DNA from: Nonomuraea helvata
Lineage (GTDB): Bacteria > Actinomycetota > Actinomycetes > Streptosporangiales > Streptosporangiaceae
Direction: 5' to 3'
Assembly: GCF_039535785.1 (NCBI RefSeq)
Contig: NZ_BAAAXV010000001.1
Location: 2,790,001-2,854,000 of the forward strand
Length of the DNA: 64,000 nt
Part shown: positions 35,074 through 44,426 of the stretch, piece by piece
Layout of the letters: the number at the start of each line of letters is the position of its first letter
Position numbering within the stretch: the stretch's first letter is position 1
Notes under the pieces: model-generated
Seen by the model: only the letters and a program-made list of their open reading frames with translations
Databases searched by the model: none
Told to the model about the DNA's origin: nothing
Made by a program: the position numbers and the translations under genes

Positions 35074-35269
35074 TACAACGGGCCGCGTTCAGCGGTCCGT
35101 TGCAGGTAGCGGAGCCTGCACCTACAACGGGCCGCGTTCAGCGGTCCGTTGCAGGTAGCGGAGCCTGCACCTACAACGGGCCGCGTTCAGCGGTCCGTTG
35201 CAGGTAGCGGAGCCTGCACCTACAACGGGCCGCGTTCAGCGGTCCGTTGCAGGTAGCGGAGTCCGCACC
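35074..35269. repeat. Four tandem 49-bp repeats with internal hairpins
   Basis: Copies start at 35074, 35123, 35172 and 35221, the last with two changed bases, followed by a partial unit. Each has an 11-bp stem (CAACGGGCCGC with GCGGTCCGTTG, one G-T pair) and a 5-bp arm pair around a shorter loop (GCAGG/CCTGC). The array lies after the stop of the exporter gene (minus strand) and before hutU, so it may be stacked terminators, a RNA stabiliser or a repetitive-extragenic-palindrome cluster. Confidence 0.9.
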
Positions 35270-35277
35270 TACAACGC

Positions 35278-36984
35278 CTAGCTGACCAAGAACTGGGTGG
35301 CGGCCAGCTCCCGATAGAGCTCGTCCTCGCCGACCAGCGAGTCGTGCGTCCCGACCGCCCGTACGCCACCGCCTTCCATGACCACGATCCGGTCCGCGTT
35401 CGTCACGGTGGACAGCCGGTGGGCGATCACCAGCACGGTGGTCTCCTGGGCCACCTCGGCGATGACCTCGCGCAGCCGCAGCTCGTTGACCGCGTCGAGC
35501 TGCGAGGTGGCCTCGTCGAGCAGCAGCAGCCTGGGTTTGCGCAGCAGCGCCCTGGCGATGGCCACCCGCTGGCGCTCGCCGCCCGACAGCAGCACGCCGC
35601 GGTGCCCGACCGGCGTCTCCAGCCCCTCGGGAAGCCTGGCCACCAGGTCGTCGAGCCTGGTACGGGCGACGGCCCGGCGCAGCTCCTCCTCGGTGGCGTC
35701 CTGGGCGGCGAAGAGCAGGTTCTCCCGGAGCGTGCCGGCCAGCACGGGAGCGTCCTGCTCGACGTACCCCAACGCGGCCCGCAGCTCGCCCAGCGGCCAG
35801 TCGCGGATGTCGCGCCCGCCGATCTCGATCGTCCCGTCCTGGTGGTCGTAGAAGCGTTCGAGCAGCGCGAACACCGTCGACTTGCCCGCCCCCGACGGCC
35901 CCACCAGCGCGGTCAGGCCGCCTGGCGTCACCTCGAAGCTGACTCCGTCGTGCACGATCGGCCGGTCGTCGCCGTACCTGAAGACGACGTTCTCGAACGT
36001 CACCCCGACCGGTTCCGCGGTGCCCGCGACGGCGGCGCCGGCCGGCTCGGCGGGCAGGTCCTCGATCTCCTTGATCCGCTTCATCGCCGCCAGCCCCTGC
36101 TGGAGCTGCACCCCGCCCTGGACGAGCTGCCCGATCGGCGGCACGAGGTAGAAGAGGTACAGCAGGAACGCGATCAGCGACGACACCTCGAGCGCCCCCG
36201 AGGAGACCCTGGCCCCGCCGATGGCCAGCACGGCCAGGAACGCGATCTGCACCGACATCCACGTCGCCACTCCCGCGAGCGACGTCCACCCGGCCACCTG
36301 CAGCCCCCTGTCGCGGGCTCGCGTCGCGGCGTCGCCCACCACCGCGATCTCCCGCTCTTCCGCGCCGCTGGCCTTCACGGTCCTGTACGCCTGCAGCGCC
36401 CGGTCCAGCACGGAGCCCATCTCGCCCACGGCCTCCTGGGCCTGGATCTGCGCCCGACGGATCTTCGGCATGATCAGCGCGACCAGCCCGCCGACCACCA
36501 CCACCACGAGCAGCGTGACCAGCAGCAGCACGGCGTCCATGGTCGCCATCATGACGATGGCCCCGACCAGCATGAACGCGGCGCTGACGGACTCGACGAT
36601 CCCGTTGGTCAGCACGGAGCGGAGCAGCGTCGTGTCACCGGTCACCCGCGACAGCAGGTCGCCCGGCTTGAGCCGGTCCACGTCCGCGACCCTGAGCCGC
36701 AGCATCCGGTCGACCAGCCTGCGCCTGGCGCCGAGCACGATGCCCTCGCCCGTGCGCTCCATCAGATAGTTCCCCCCGGCCGACACGGCCGCGCCGACCA
36801 GCACCGCCGCGGTCAGTCCTAACAGCGGGCCGGCCACCGATCCTGCCTCGCCGAACGCCTCCACCACGTACTTGGCCAGCAACGGCATGGCGAGGCCCGC
36901 GGCCGAGCCGATCAGTCCCAGCAGCCCACCCAGGACCAGGATCTTCCGGTGCGGGCGGATGTAGGCGAGCAACTCCTTGACCAC
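35278..36984 (-). CDS. ABC exporter, fused membrane and ATPase domains (multidrug type)
   Basis: 568 residues from a GTG at 36984 with AGGAGA upstream. About six membrane helices (residues 15-300) with GEGIVLGARRRLVDRMLRLR are followed by an ATPase: Walker A VGPSGAGKSTVFALLERFYD, signature LLSGGERQRVAIARALL, Walker B LLLLDEATSQLDAVNE, His in VIAHRLSTV. It probably works as a homodimer, since no partner half is nearby. Two palindromes sit upstream (37058-37100) and the 49-bp repeat array downstream. Substrate unknown. Confidence 0.92.
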   Translation of the reverse strand: MVKELLAYIRPHRKILVLGGLLGLIGSAAGLAMPLLAKYVVEAFGEAGSVAGPLLGLTAAVLVGAAVSAGGNYLMERTGEGIVLGARRRLVDRMLRLRVADVDRLKPGDLLSRVTGDTTLLRSVLTNGIVESVSAAFMLVGAIVMMATMDAVLLLVTLLVVVVVGGLVALIMPKIRRAQIQAQEAVGEMGSVLDRALQAYRTVKASGAEEREIAVVGDAATRARDRGLQVAGWTSLAGVATWMSVQIAFLAVLAIGGARVSSGALEVSSLIAFLLYLFYLVPPIGQLVQGGVQLQQGLAAMKRIKEIEDLPAEPAGAAVAGTAEPVGVTFENVVFRYGDDRPIVHDGVSFEVTPGGLTALVGPSGAGKSTVFALLERFYDHQDGTIEIGGRDIRDWPLGELRAALGYVEQDAPVLAGTLRENLLFAAQDATEEELRRAVARTRLDDLVARLPEGLETPVGHRGVLLSGGERQRVAIARALLRKPRLLLLDEATSQLDAVNELRLREVIAEVAQETTVLVIAHRLSTVTNADRIVVMEGGGVRAVGTHDSLVGEDELYRELAATQFLVS

Positions 36985-37057
36985 CGCATCTCCTCTCACG
37001 ACATATCCCGACTTATCTCCAACGAACGGAACGGCGGATCCGCACCGCCCCGGCAGG

Positions 37058-37100
37058 GTCAACCTAAATTGACGACCTAAGTATGTCAACTTTGGTTGAC
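37058..37100. promoter_or_regulatory. Paired operators, GTCAA-N6-TTGAC
   Basis: GTCAACCTAAATTGAC (37058-37073) and GTCAACTTTGGTTGAC (37085-37100) share the same arms with a 6-base gap and are spaced 27 bp. They lie between the exporter (start 36984) and DUF4331 (start 37213) genes, so a dimeric repressor of either or both is likely. No obvious regulator gene is adjacent. Confidence 0.65.
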
Positions 37101-37212
37101 CCTCATTCCTGAGGAGGAGACGACATCCGGCGACCGCCCACAGACGAATAGGGCGTCGAGGAACCCGGCCGGAACCTCGCAACACCTGATCAGCCCTTCG
37201 AAAGGACCGAAA

Positions 37213-38589
37213 ATGGAGCTCCGGATCAACCGGCGCGCTCTAGTCGGACTTGGCCTCGCCGCAGCGGTCGCCGCGTCGTCGTTGGCCGTGCTCCGTACCG
37301 ACTCCGGCATCGCTTCCTCGCACCGCGAGGCGCCCATGATCGCGGGCGACCCGCAGCACGACAACACGGACGTGTACGCGTTCGTGAGCCCTGACAAGGC
37401 CGACACGGTGACCTTGCTGGCGAACTGGATCCCGTTCGAGGAGCCCCAGGGCGGCCCGAACTTCTACCCGTTCGCCACGAGGTCCCGGTACAACATAAAG
37501 ATCGACAACGACGGCGACGCCCGGCCCGACATCACCTACGAGTGGACGTTCCGCAACGAGGACAAGCGCGGCACCACCACGTTCCTCTACAACAACGGCC
37601 CTGTCACCTCGCTCGACGACCCGAACCTGCTCTTCCGCCAGCGCTACACGCTCAGGAAGATCACCCCCGGCGGCACCAGGACGCTGGTCGGCGACGGCAT
37701 CGTCGCGCCGAGCAACGTCGGCCCGGCCTCCATGCCCGACTACGGCACCCTGCGCGCCCAGTCCCTCAGGAGCCTGCCCGGCGGTGGCAAGGTGTTCGCC
37801 GGGCAGTCGGACGAGGCGTTCTTCCTCGACCTGCGCGTGTTCGACCTGCTCTACGGCGGCAACCTGTCCGAGGTCGGCCAGGACACCGCCAAGGGCTACA
37901 ACGTCAACACCGTGGCCATCCAGGTGCCCGCCAAGGAGCTGGCACTCAAGGGCGACGTCAGGCGCAACCCCGTGATCGGCATCTGCTCCACGACCGACAA
38001 GTTCAACGGCAGCAGGTACGTCCAGGTCTCGCGCCTGTGCAACCCGCTGGTGAACGAGGTCGTCTCGCCCGCCGGGCTCAAGGACGCCTTCAACGCCCTG
38101 CCCCCGGAGAAGGACGCCGACGTGGCGCCGCTGGTCAAGCGGGTCACCGACCCCGAGGTGGCCAGGCTGCTCGAGGCCGTCTACGGCATCAAGGCCCCCG
38201 CGACCCCGCGCAACGACCTGGTCGAGATCTTCCTGACCGGCATCGCCAAGCAGAACGGCCCGATCAAGGCCGACCTGAACTCGCAGGTGCTCAACAAGGA
38301 CGCGGGCAAGCTGCGCCCCTCCGAGATGCTGCGGCTGAACATGGCGGTCCCGCCCGCCAAGGACCCGAACCGCCTCGGCGTGCTGGCCGGTGACCTGCAG
38401 GGGTTCCCGAACGGCCGCCGTCTCTCCGACGACGTCGTGGACATCGCGCTGCAGGCCGTGGCCGGCGCCGCGCTGACCGGCAAGCTCGTGCCAGGGCTGA
38501 CGGACAAGGTGGACGGGAACGACAAGCCGTTCCTCCAGTCGTTCCCGTACATCCCGCTGCCCAGCAACGTCGCGGTGAACCGGCGCTGA
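37213..38589 (+). CDS. DUF4331 domain-containing secreted protein
   Basis: 458 residues after AAAGGA. A secretion signal (RRALVGLGLAAAVAASS, residues about 8-24) is followed by SHREAPMIAGDPQHDNTDVY, the conserved DUF4331 start, and a long beta-rich body. The biochemical role of DUF4331 is unknown to me; it commonly neighbours TPR and nickel/cobalt transporter genes as here. Two hairpins follow the stop, so part of the message ends there. Confidence 0.87.
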   Translation: MELRINRRALVGLGLAAAVAASSLAVLRTDSGIASSHREAPMIAGDPQHDNTDVYAFVSPDKADTVTLLANWIPFEEPQGGPNFYPFATRSRYNIKIDNDGDARPDITYEWTFRNEDKRGTTTFLYNNGPVTSLDDPNLLFRQRYTLRKITPGGTRTLVGDGIVAPSNVGPASMPDYGTLRAQSLRSLPGGGKVFAGQSDEAFFLDLRVFDLLYGGNLSEVGQDTAKGYNVNTVAIQVPAKELALKGDVRRNPVIGICSTTDKFNGSRYVQVSRLCNPLVNEVVSPAGLKDAFNALPPEKDADVAPLVKRVTDPEVARLLEAVYGIKAPATPRNDLVEIFLTGIAKQNGPIKADLNSQVLNKDAGKLRPSEMLRLNMAVPPAKDPNRLGVLAGDLQGFPNGRRLSDDVVDIALQAVAGAALTGKLVPGLTDKVDGNDKPFLQSFPYIPLPSNVAVNRR

Positions 38590-38597
38590 CCCTCTGG

Positions 38598-38670
38598 CCG
38601 GCCTGCTCCCTCTCCAAGCAGGCCGGTCCGCCCCAGGCGGCAGACTTCCCGTCTCCCACCGTCTGCCGCC
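38598..38670 (+). terminator. Two hairpins between DUF4331 and TPR genes
   Basis: First stem: CCGGCCTGCT (38598-38607) with AGCAGGCCGG (38617-38626). Second: GGCGGCAGAC (38636-38645) with GTCTGCCGCC (38661-38670). Both 10-bp perfect. They fill most of the 164-bp gap before the TPR gene and would uncouple expression of the two. Confidence 0.7.
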
Positions 38671-38753
38671 GGCAAACGGCCGGCCGCCCGTGGTCCCCGT
38701 CACGGCCGGCCGGCCGTCACCCCTTGAGGTCCCTCAGCACTGGAGCCCTGGAC

Positions 38754-39956
38754 ATGCGTTCCCTCGCCGTACTCGCCGGACTGGCCCTTCTCGGGGCCAT
38801 GGCCTTCACGATCTTCTCGTTCTCGGCGGCGCCATCGGAGGCGCCGGTGGCGCAGGCCGCGCCGGCCGCCGAGACGCTGCAGGAGCGGCTCAGGCGCCTG
38901 CCGGGCGACCACCGCGGCTGGGCCGAGCTCGCCTCCCAGTACGTCGACCAGGCCAGGATCACCGGCGACCCGTCGTACTACACCAAGGCCGAAGGCGCGA
39001 TCGCCACGGCCGCCAAGCTCAGGGCCGGTGACGACGCGGTGCTCACCGGTCAGGCGGCGCTCGCCGCGGGCCGCCACGAGTTCGCCGACGCGGTACGCCT
39101 GGCCGAGCGCGCCGTGAGCGTCAACCCGTACGGCGCGGCGGCCTACGGCGTGCTGGCGGACGCGAGGACGCAGCTCGGGGACCTGCGCGGGGCGCGGCGC
39201 GCCGTGGACCGGATGATGGACCTGCGGCCCGGGGTGGCCGCGTTCGCCCGCGCCTCGTACGCGGCCGAACTCCGCGGCGACCTGGCCGGCGCCCGGAAAT
39301 ATCTGGAAATGGCGGAGGACGACGCCTGGTCCCCCGCCGACGTCGCCTACGCCCGCTACTACCTGGGCGAGCTGGCGCTCCACTCCGGCGACCTCGCCAC
39401 GGCGGCCGACTGGTACGCCAAGGCCCTGCAGGCGTACCCAGCCTACCCGCCGGCGCTCGCGGGCCAGGCCAGGACCGCCGCGCTGAGCGGCCGCCTGACC
39501 GAGGCGCTGACCCTGTACGACACCGTCGTCGAACGCCTGCCGCTCCCCCAGTACCTGATCGAGCAGGGCGAGACCCGGATCAAAGCGGGCCAGGCCCCCG
39601 ACTGGACGCTGCTCAGGGCGCAGCGCAAACTGTTCCAGGCCGCGGGCGTGCGCGACGACCTGACCTGGGCCGAGTTCGAGGCCGACCACGGGGACCCGGC
39701 GTCGGCCGTCGAGCACGCCAGGGCCGAGTACGCCCGCAACCCGAACCTCGTCGCCGCCGACGCCCTGGCCTGGGCCCTGTTCAAGGCGGGCAGACCGGCC
39801 GACGCGCTGCCGTACGCGAAGAAGGCCACCGCCACCGGCTGGCGGAACCCGCTGCTGACCTACCACCGCGCCAGGATCGAACAGGCGCTCGGCCGGCCCG
39901 TGAAGGTGGACGCCGGCTTCGACCCGACGCTTCCCGCATTGGCGAGGTTCTCATGA
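38754..39956 (+). CDS. Tetratricopeptide-repeat protein, membrane-anchored or secreted
   Basis: 400 residues. Starts MRSLAVLAGLALLGAMAF, a membrane anchor or signal, then TPR-like helical pairs across residues 50-380 (ALAAGRHEFADAVRLAERAV; ALHSGDLATAADWYAKAL; ALFKAGRPADALPYAKKA). TGGAG is 8 bases before the ATG. The stop overlaps the next ATG, coupling it to the NicO-type transporter. Probably an adaptor in assembling that system; partners not known. Confidence 0.85.
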   Translation: MRSLAVLAGLALLGAMAFTIFSFSAAPSEAPVAQAAPAAETLQERLRRLPGDHRGWAELASQYVDQARITGDPSYYTKAEGAIATAAKLRAGDDAVLTGQAALAAGRHEFADAVRLAERAVSVNPYGAAAYGVLADARTQLGDLRGARRAVDRMMDLRPGVAAFARASYAAELRGDLAGARKYLEMAEDDAWSPADVAYARYYLGELALHSGDLATAADWYAKALQAYPAYPPALAGQARTAALSGRLTEALTLYDTVVERLPLPQYLIEQGETRIKAGQAPDWTLLRAQRKLFQAAGVRDDLTWAEFEADHGDPASAVEHARAEYARNPNLVAADALAWALFKAGRPADALPYAKKATATGWRNPLLTYHRARIEQALGRPVKVDAGFDPTLPALARFS

Positions 39957-41404
39957 GACCGGTCCGGCTCGGCCTGCTGTCCGCCCTGCTGTCCCTCTGC
40001 GCGAGCCTCCTGCTCGGCACGGGAGCCGCCCAGGCCGCCCCAGTGATGCTCCACCCGCTGGGCAACTTCACCGTCAACCACTACAACGGCCTGCGCATCT
40101 TCCCCTCCGAGATACGCAACCTCGCCGTCGTGGACCTGGCCGAGCTGCCGACGCTGCAGGCCCGCCCCCAGGTGGACGGCTCGTACGCGGCCCGCCGCTG
40201 CGCCGCGCTGGCCGCTGCCCAGCGGCTCGAGGTGGCGGGCGGCGCGGTGCCGTGGCGGGTCGCCGGTTCCTCCTTCGCGTACGCCCCTGGTCAAGGGGGC
40301 CTCCGGACCAGCCGCCTGTCCTGCCGGCTCGTGGCCGACGTCCGCGCCGCGGGGGCCCTGCGGTTCCGCCTGGCGTTCACGGACGGGTTCGAGCAGGACA
40401 GGATCGGCTGGCGCGAGATCACCGCCGTGGGCGACGGGGTGCGGCTGGTCCGCTCCTCGGTGCCCTCCGTGAGCGCGAGCAGGGAGCTGCACGCGTACCC
40501 CGAGGACCTGCTGGCGAACCCGCTCGACCAGCGCACCGCGACGCTGACCGTCGCCCCCGGCCCGAGCCTGCCCGCCTCCGGGACTCCCGGCGGCGCGGCG
40601 CCGGGCGGGATCGGAGGCCCGATAGGTGACGCCTTGGGCGCCCTGGACCGGATGTTCACGGGGCTGATCGGCTCCGACTCGCTGACGGTCCCGCTCGGGC
40701 TGCTGGCGGTCGGGCTGGCCGTGGTGCTCGGGGCCGGGCACGCGCTGATCCCGGGGCACGGCAAGACCATCATGGCCGCGTACCTGGCGGGGCGGCGCGG
40801 GCGGCCCCGCGATGCGGTCGTGGTGGGCGCGACGGTGACGGCCACGCACACGGTCGGGGTGCTGGTGGTGGGGCTCCTGCTGAGCGTGTTCACGGCGCTG
40901 GCGGGCGAGTCGGTGCTGGCCTGGCTGGGGGTGGCCAGCGGCGCCCTGATCGCCGCCATCGGCCTCCGCCTACTCCTGAACGCCCGCCGCCGCCCCGACG
41001 CCGACCTCCACGGCCACGGGCACGGGCACGGGCACGGGCACGGGCACGGCGATGAGGGCGAGCACGGGGGCGAACGAGGGACAAAACGGGCAAGCCTGGT
41101 GGGCCTCGGCATCGCGGGCGGGCTCGTCCCCAGCCCCTCGGCCCTCGTCGTGCTCCTCGGGGCCATCGCGCTCGGCCGCACCTGGTTCGGCGTGGCGCTG
41201 GTGACCGCCTACGGCCTCGGCATGGCGGCCACCCTCACCGTCACCGGCCTGCTCCTGGTCAAGCTCGTGGACCGCCTGGAACGACGCGCCTCGGCGGGCC
41301 GCCGCCTGGCCGCCCGGCTCTCCGGCCTGGCCCCGGTGGGCACGGCCGCGATGGTGATGCTGCTCGGCGCGGGCCTGGCCCTCCGCTCGGTCGCCACCCT
41401 CTAG
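39953..41404 (+). CDS. Nickel/cobalt transporter, NicO/RcnA-like, with N-terminal extracytoplasmic domain
   Basis: 483 residues: a signal peptide (first 28 residues, ending AAQA), a beta-rich external domain to about 220, then about six membrane helices with the NicO motif LGAGHALIPGHGKTIMAAYL near residue 262 and the second metal segment SLVGLGIAGGLVPSPSALVV. A loop of HGHGHGHGHGHG repeats plus acidic residues (about 350-370) likely binds Ni/Co. It is encoded by a run of GGGCAC hexamers. Direction (uptake or efflux) is not certain. Confidence 0.88.
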   Translation: MRPVRLGLLSALLSLCASLLLGTGAAQAAPVMLHPLGNFTVNHYNGLRIFPSEIRNLAVVDLAELPTLQARPQVDGSYAARRCAALAAAQRLEVAGGAVPWRVAGSSFAYAPGQGGLRTSRLSCRLVADVRAAGALRFRLAFTDGFEQDRIGWREITAVGDGVRLVRSSVPSVSASRELHAYPEDLLANPLDQRTATLTVAPGPSLPASGTPGGAAPGGIGGPIGDALGALDRMFTGLIGSDSLTVPLGLLAVGLAVVLGAGHALIPGHGKTIMAAYLAGRRGRPRDAVVVGATVTATHTVGVLVVGLLLSVFTALAGESVLAWLGVASGALIAAIGLRLLLNARRRPDADLHGHGHGHGHGHGHGDEGEHGGERGTKRASLVGLGIAGGLVPSPSALVVLLGAIALGRTWFGVALVTAYGLGMAATLTVTGLLLVKLVDRLERRASAGRRLAARLSGLAPVGTAAMVMLLGAGLALRSVATL

Positions 41405-41427
41405 CTCCTTGAAGGAGGCGCCGTGGC

Positions 41428-42219
41428 TCAGGTATGCCGACGGCCACGCCGCGTGGAAGGCAGATCATGACGCCCGGAGAGGAACTCCTGGAAGGCGATC
41501 TTGGCCTTGATCACCGGTCGCCGCCACCGCTCCTCCCGCCGTAGGGCCTTGGCCAGCTTGCGCGGTGACTGCTTGGCGTAGAGCCAGCGGGCCCACGGGG
41601 AGTCGGGGCGTGCCAGCCGTACCGCTCCCACCAGCAGCATCGGCGGGACGAACAGGCCCGCCATCCCCGTCCAGATCTTGCCCTTGAGCAGCGTGATGAC
41701 GGCCAGCAGGAGATTGGCCACGATCAGCACGGCAGGATTGACCGGCGTGCCGTAGTCCCAGGTGAGGGGGCGCAGGCCGATGAGGAGCAGGCCGGTGACG
41801 GCGACCGCGATGAAGACCGCGTCCACCGAGGTGCGCCCCTCCTCCTCCCAGTACACGTCGTGCAGGTGCAGGATCAGCGCGAACTCGTCCAGCACGAGCG
41901 CGGACCCGATGCCGAAGATGCAGGCGGCGGCCGCGTAGCCGGGCTGCGAGGCGGAGGAGACGATGAGCCCGGAGACGCCGCCGACCAGCATCAGCACGAC
42001 CCCGAACACGACGTGGTGGATGTGCATCTCCCCCACGTTCACGTTGCGGAACCAGCCGACCTTCGCCCTGATCAGGCGGACGTTGATGCGGGTGGCGATG
42101 AACGCGACGATGAGCGTGACGAAGTAACAGAACAGCGGCAGCCGTCCTGTGGAAACAATGCTCTGCTCGAACCAGCGCTCCATGACTCTAGAAACAGATG
42201 GTACGAGCCGTTCGCCCAT
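41428..42219 (-). CDS. Multi-pass integral membrane protein of unknown function
   Basis: 263 residues, about six membrane helices. Conserved-looking polar motifs are VNVGEMHIHHVVFG and FALILHLHDVYWEEEGRTSV, the His/Asp residues of which could bind metal. A second in-frame ATG 36 bases downstream (at 42183) may be the real start. The C-terminal 60 residues are basic and cytoplasmic. I do not recognise the family. It lies 23 bp after the NicO gene in convergent orientation. Confidence 0.7.
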   Translation of the reverse strand: MGERLVPSVSRVMERWFEQSIVSTGRLPLFCYFVTLIVAFIATRINVRLIRAKVGWFRNVNVGEMHIHHVVFGVVLMLVGGVSGLIVSSASQPGYAAAACIFGIGSALVLDEFALILHLHDVYWEEEGRTSVDAVFIAVAVTGLLLIGLRPLTWDYGTPVNPAVLIVANLLLAVITLLKGKIWTGMAGLFVPPMLLVGAVRLARPDSPWARWLYAKQSPRKLAKALRREERWRRPVIKAKIAFQEFLSGRHDLPSTRRGRRHT

Positions 42220-42227
42220 TCCATGAA

Positions 42228-42974
42228 TCAGGAGAGGAATGCCCGCAAAAGAGCTGCCGTGCCCTCCAGATGCTCGCTCACTGCCCGGCGGGCCGCCTCA
42301 GGATCGCCGGCGAGCACGGCGTCCACGATGGCCTGGTGCTGCACGGCCGCGTGCTCGAGGTTGACCTGGAGCATCGGGATCGCGTTCAGCAGGTCGCTGA
42401 CCCGCGAGCGGGCGTCGGCGCACGCCGTGGCGAGCAGGGTCGAGCCGGTCAGCTCGGCGATGGACAGGTGGAAGGCCGTGTCGAGGCGGCGGTAGTCCTC
42501 GATCGGGGCCGCGTTCAGGTCCGCCAGGCGGCGGAGGAGCACGTCCCGCTTGTCGTCCGTGAGATCGGACGCGGCCAGCACCTGCGCCGCCCCGCACTCC
42601 ACCGCCAGGCGGAACGTGAGCGCGTCCGACAGGTCGTCCCTGCCCATCTCGGCCACGACCTGCCGCAGATCGCCGGGATCGGGCTTGGGCGGCACGTACG
42701 TGACGAACGCCCCGCCGTAGCGGCCACGGCGCACGTCGAGATAGCCGGCGTCCGACAGGGCGCGGATGGCCTCGCGCAAGGTGACCCTGCTGATGCCGAG
42801 CTGGACGGCCAGCTCGCGCTCGGGCGGCAGCTTGTCGCCGGGCGCGACCACGCCCAGCTTGATCGCCTGGAGCAGCCGTTCCACGGTCTCCTCGAAGGCG
42901 TTGCCGGCCCGCACCGGCCGTAACACCGTCATCAAACGCGCCGACTCGTCCAACGTGTCCTCAGGTCTTGACAA
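42228..42974 (-). CDS. GntR/FadR family transcriptional regulator
   Basis: 248 residues. The N-terminal winged helix (LPPERELAVQLGISRVTLRE, then LSDAGYLDVRRGRYGG) is followed by the FCD ligand domain with AFHLSIAELTGS and HQAIVDAVLAGDPEAARRAV. It is divergent from the gamma-glutamyl-amine gene group starting at 43056 and probably controls it. Ligand not known; a metal-binding FCD domain senses small carboxylates in relatives. Confidence 0.9.
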   Translation of the reverse strand: MSRPEDTLDESARLMTVLRPVRAGNAFEETVERLLQAIKLGVVAPGDKLPPERELAVQLGISRVTLREAIRALSDAGYLDVRRGRYGGAFVTYVPPKPDPGDLRQVVAEMGRDDLSDALTFRLAVECGAAQVLAASDLTDDKRDVLLRRLADLNAAPIEDYRRLDTAFHLSIAELTGSTLLATACADARSRVSDLLNAIPMLQVNLEHAAVQHQAIVDAVLAGDPEAARRAVSEHLEGTAALLRAFLS

Positions 42975-42996
42975 GAGATCCGGTCATACTTCTCAA

Positions 42997-43007
42997 TGGT
43001 CTGACAC
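42997..43007. promoter_or_regulatory. Possible FadR-type operator
   Basis: TGGTCTGACAC resembles the TnGTnnnACnA half-palindrome bound by FadR-subfamily regulators and lies between the divergent starts at 42974 and 43056. The match is short and only partly symmetric (GTC-T-GAC). Confidence 0.4.
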
Positions 43008-43055
43008 TAGCCCAATCAGCGGAGAGCGCCGCGGCCCAGATCGGAGCGGGATAGC

Positions 43056-44426
43056 GTGAGCGAGGAATCGAGCACCGGGTTCCTTTCCGTCAGCGAGCTG
43101 CGCGACGAGGTGGCGGCCGGGCGCATCGACACCGTCCTCCTCGCGATCGCCGACATGCAGGGCAGGTTGCAGGGCAAGAGACTGTCCGCACGCTATTTCC
43201 TCGACGAGGTGCTGCACCACGGCTCCGAGGGCTGCAATTACCTGCTGGCCGTGGACGTGGACATGAACACCGTCTCCGGGTACGCCATGTCGTCCTGGGA
43301 GCGGGGCTACGGCGACTTCGTCATGAAGCCGGACCTGGCGACGTTGCGCAGGGTGCCGTGGCACGAGGGGACCGCGATGCTGATGGCGGACCTGGGCTGG
43401 GAGGGCGGCGGCGACGTGACCGCCTCGCCCCGGCAGATCCTGCGCAGGCAGCTCGCCCGCCTCGCCGAACGCGGCCTGGCCGCGTACGTGGGCACCGAGC
43501 TGGAGTTCTGCGTGTACGAGGACACCTACGAGGACGCGTGGAAGCGCGGCTACCGCGACCTGTCCCCCGCCAACCTCTACAACGTCGACTACTCGCTCCT
43601 CGGCACCGCCCGCGTCGAGCCGCTGCTCAGGCGGATCAGGCGGAGCATGGAAGGCGCCGGTCTCTACGTCGAGTCCGCCAAGGGCGAATGCAACCTGGGC
43701 CAGCACGAGATCGCCTTCCGCTACGACGAGGCGCTCAGGACCTGCGACCACCACGTCATCTACAAGACCGGCGCCAAGGAGATCGCCGCCCAGGAGGGCA
43801 AGTCGATCACCTTCATGGCCAAGCCCAACCAGCGCGAGGGCAATTCCTGCCACATCCACATCTCACTGCGGAGCAGCGAGGGCGATCCGGTGATGGCGGG
43901 CGAGGGGCCGTACGGGCTCTCCCCGCTCGGCGCCCGCTTCGTCGCCGGTCAGCTCGCCTGCCTGCGCGAGCTCACCCTCATGTACGCGCCCAACATCAAC
44001 TCCTACAAGCGCTACGTCCCCGGCAGCTTCGCGCCCACGGCCGTCAAGTGGGGCGTGGACAACCGCACCTGCTCGCTGAGGCTGGTCGGCCACGGCCTGT
44101 CGCTGCGCGTCGAGAACCGGGTCCCGGGCGGCGACGTCAACCCGTATCTCGCGGTGTCCGCGCTGATCGCGGCCGGGCTGCACGGCATCGACAACGAGCT
44201 GCCGCTGGAGAACGCGTACGAGGGCAACGCCTACGACTCCGGCGCCGAGACCGTCCCTCACACGCTGCGCGACGCGCTGGCGCTGTTCGAGGGGTCGAAG
44301 CTGGCGCGCGAGACGTTCGGCGAGGACGTGGTCGAGCACTACGCGAACAACGCGCGGGTGGAGCTGGCCGCGTTCGACGCGGCGGTGACCGATTGGGAGC
44401 TTTTCCGTGGTTTCGAGCGGATGTGA
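43056..44426 (+). CDS. Glutamine synthetase family protein, probable gamma-glutamyl-amine synthetase
   Basis: 456 residues with the GS catalytic fold: VGTELEFCVYEDTYEDAWKR, the metal Glu segment ESAKGECNLGQHEIAFRYD, GNSCHIHISLRSSEG, and MYAPNINSYKRYVPGSFAPT. It is not a housekeeping GlnA: the N-terminus and Pro/Arg loops differ. In PuuA-like and GlnA3-like families such enzymes attach glutamate to polyamines or ethanolamine. The neighbours (ALDH, SDR, glutamyl-amide hydrolase) fit that pathway. Start is GTG. Confidence 0.85.
   Translation: MSEESSTGFLSVSELRDEVAAGRIDTVLLAIADMQGRLQGKRLSARYFLDEVLHHGSEGCNYLLAVDVDMNTVSGYAMSSWERGYGDFVMKPDLATLRRVPWHEGTAMLMADLGWEGGGDVTASPRQILRRQLARLAERGLAAYVGTELEFCVYEDTYEDAWKRGYRDLSPANLYNVDYSLLGTARVEPLLRRIRRSMEGAGLYVESAKGECNLGQHEIAFRYDEALRTCDHHVIYKTGAKEIAAQEGKSITFMAKPNQREGNSCHIHISLRSSEGDPVMAGEGPYGLSPLGARFVAGQLACLRELTLMYAPNINSYKRYVPGSFAPTAVKWGVDNRTCSLRLVGHGLSLRVENRVPGGDVNPYLAVSALIAAGLHGIDNELPLENAYEGNAYDSGAETVPHTLRDALALFEGSKLARETFGEDVVEHYANNARVELAAFDAAVTDWELFRGFERM

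Noticed and set aside
35074..35269. CRISPR array
   Set aside because: The 49-bp units are contiguous with no unique spacers, so they are tandem repeats.
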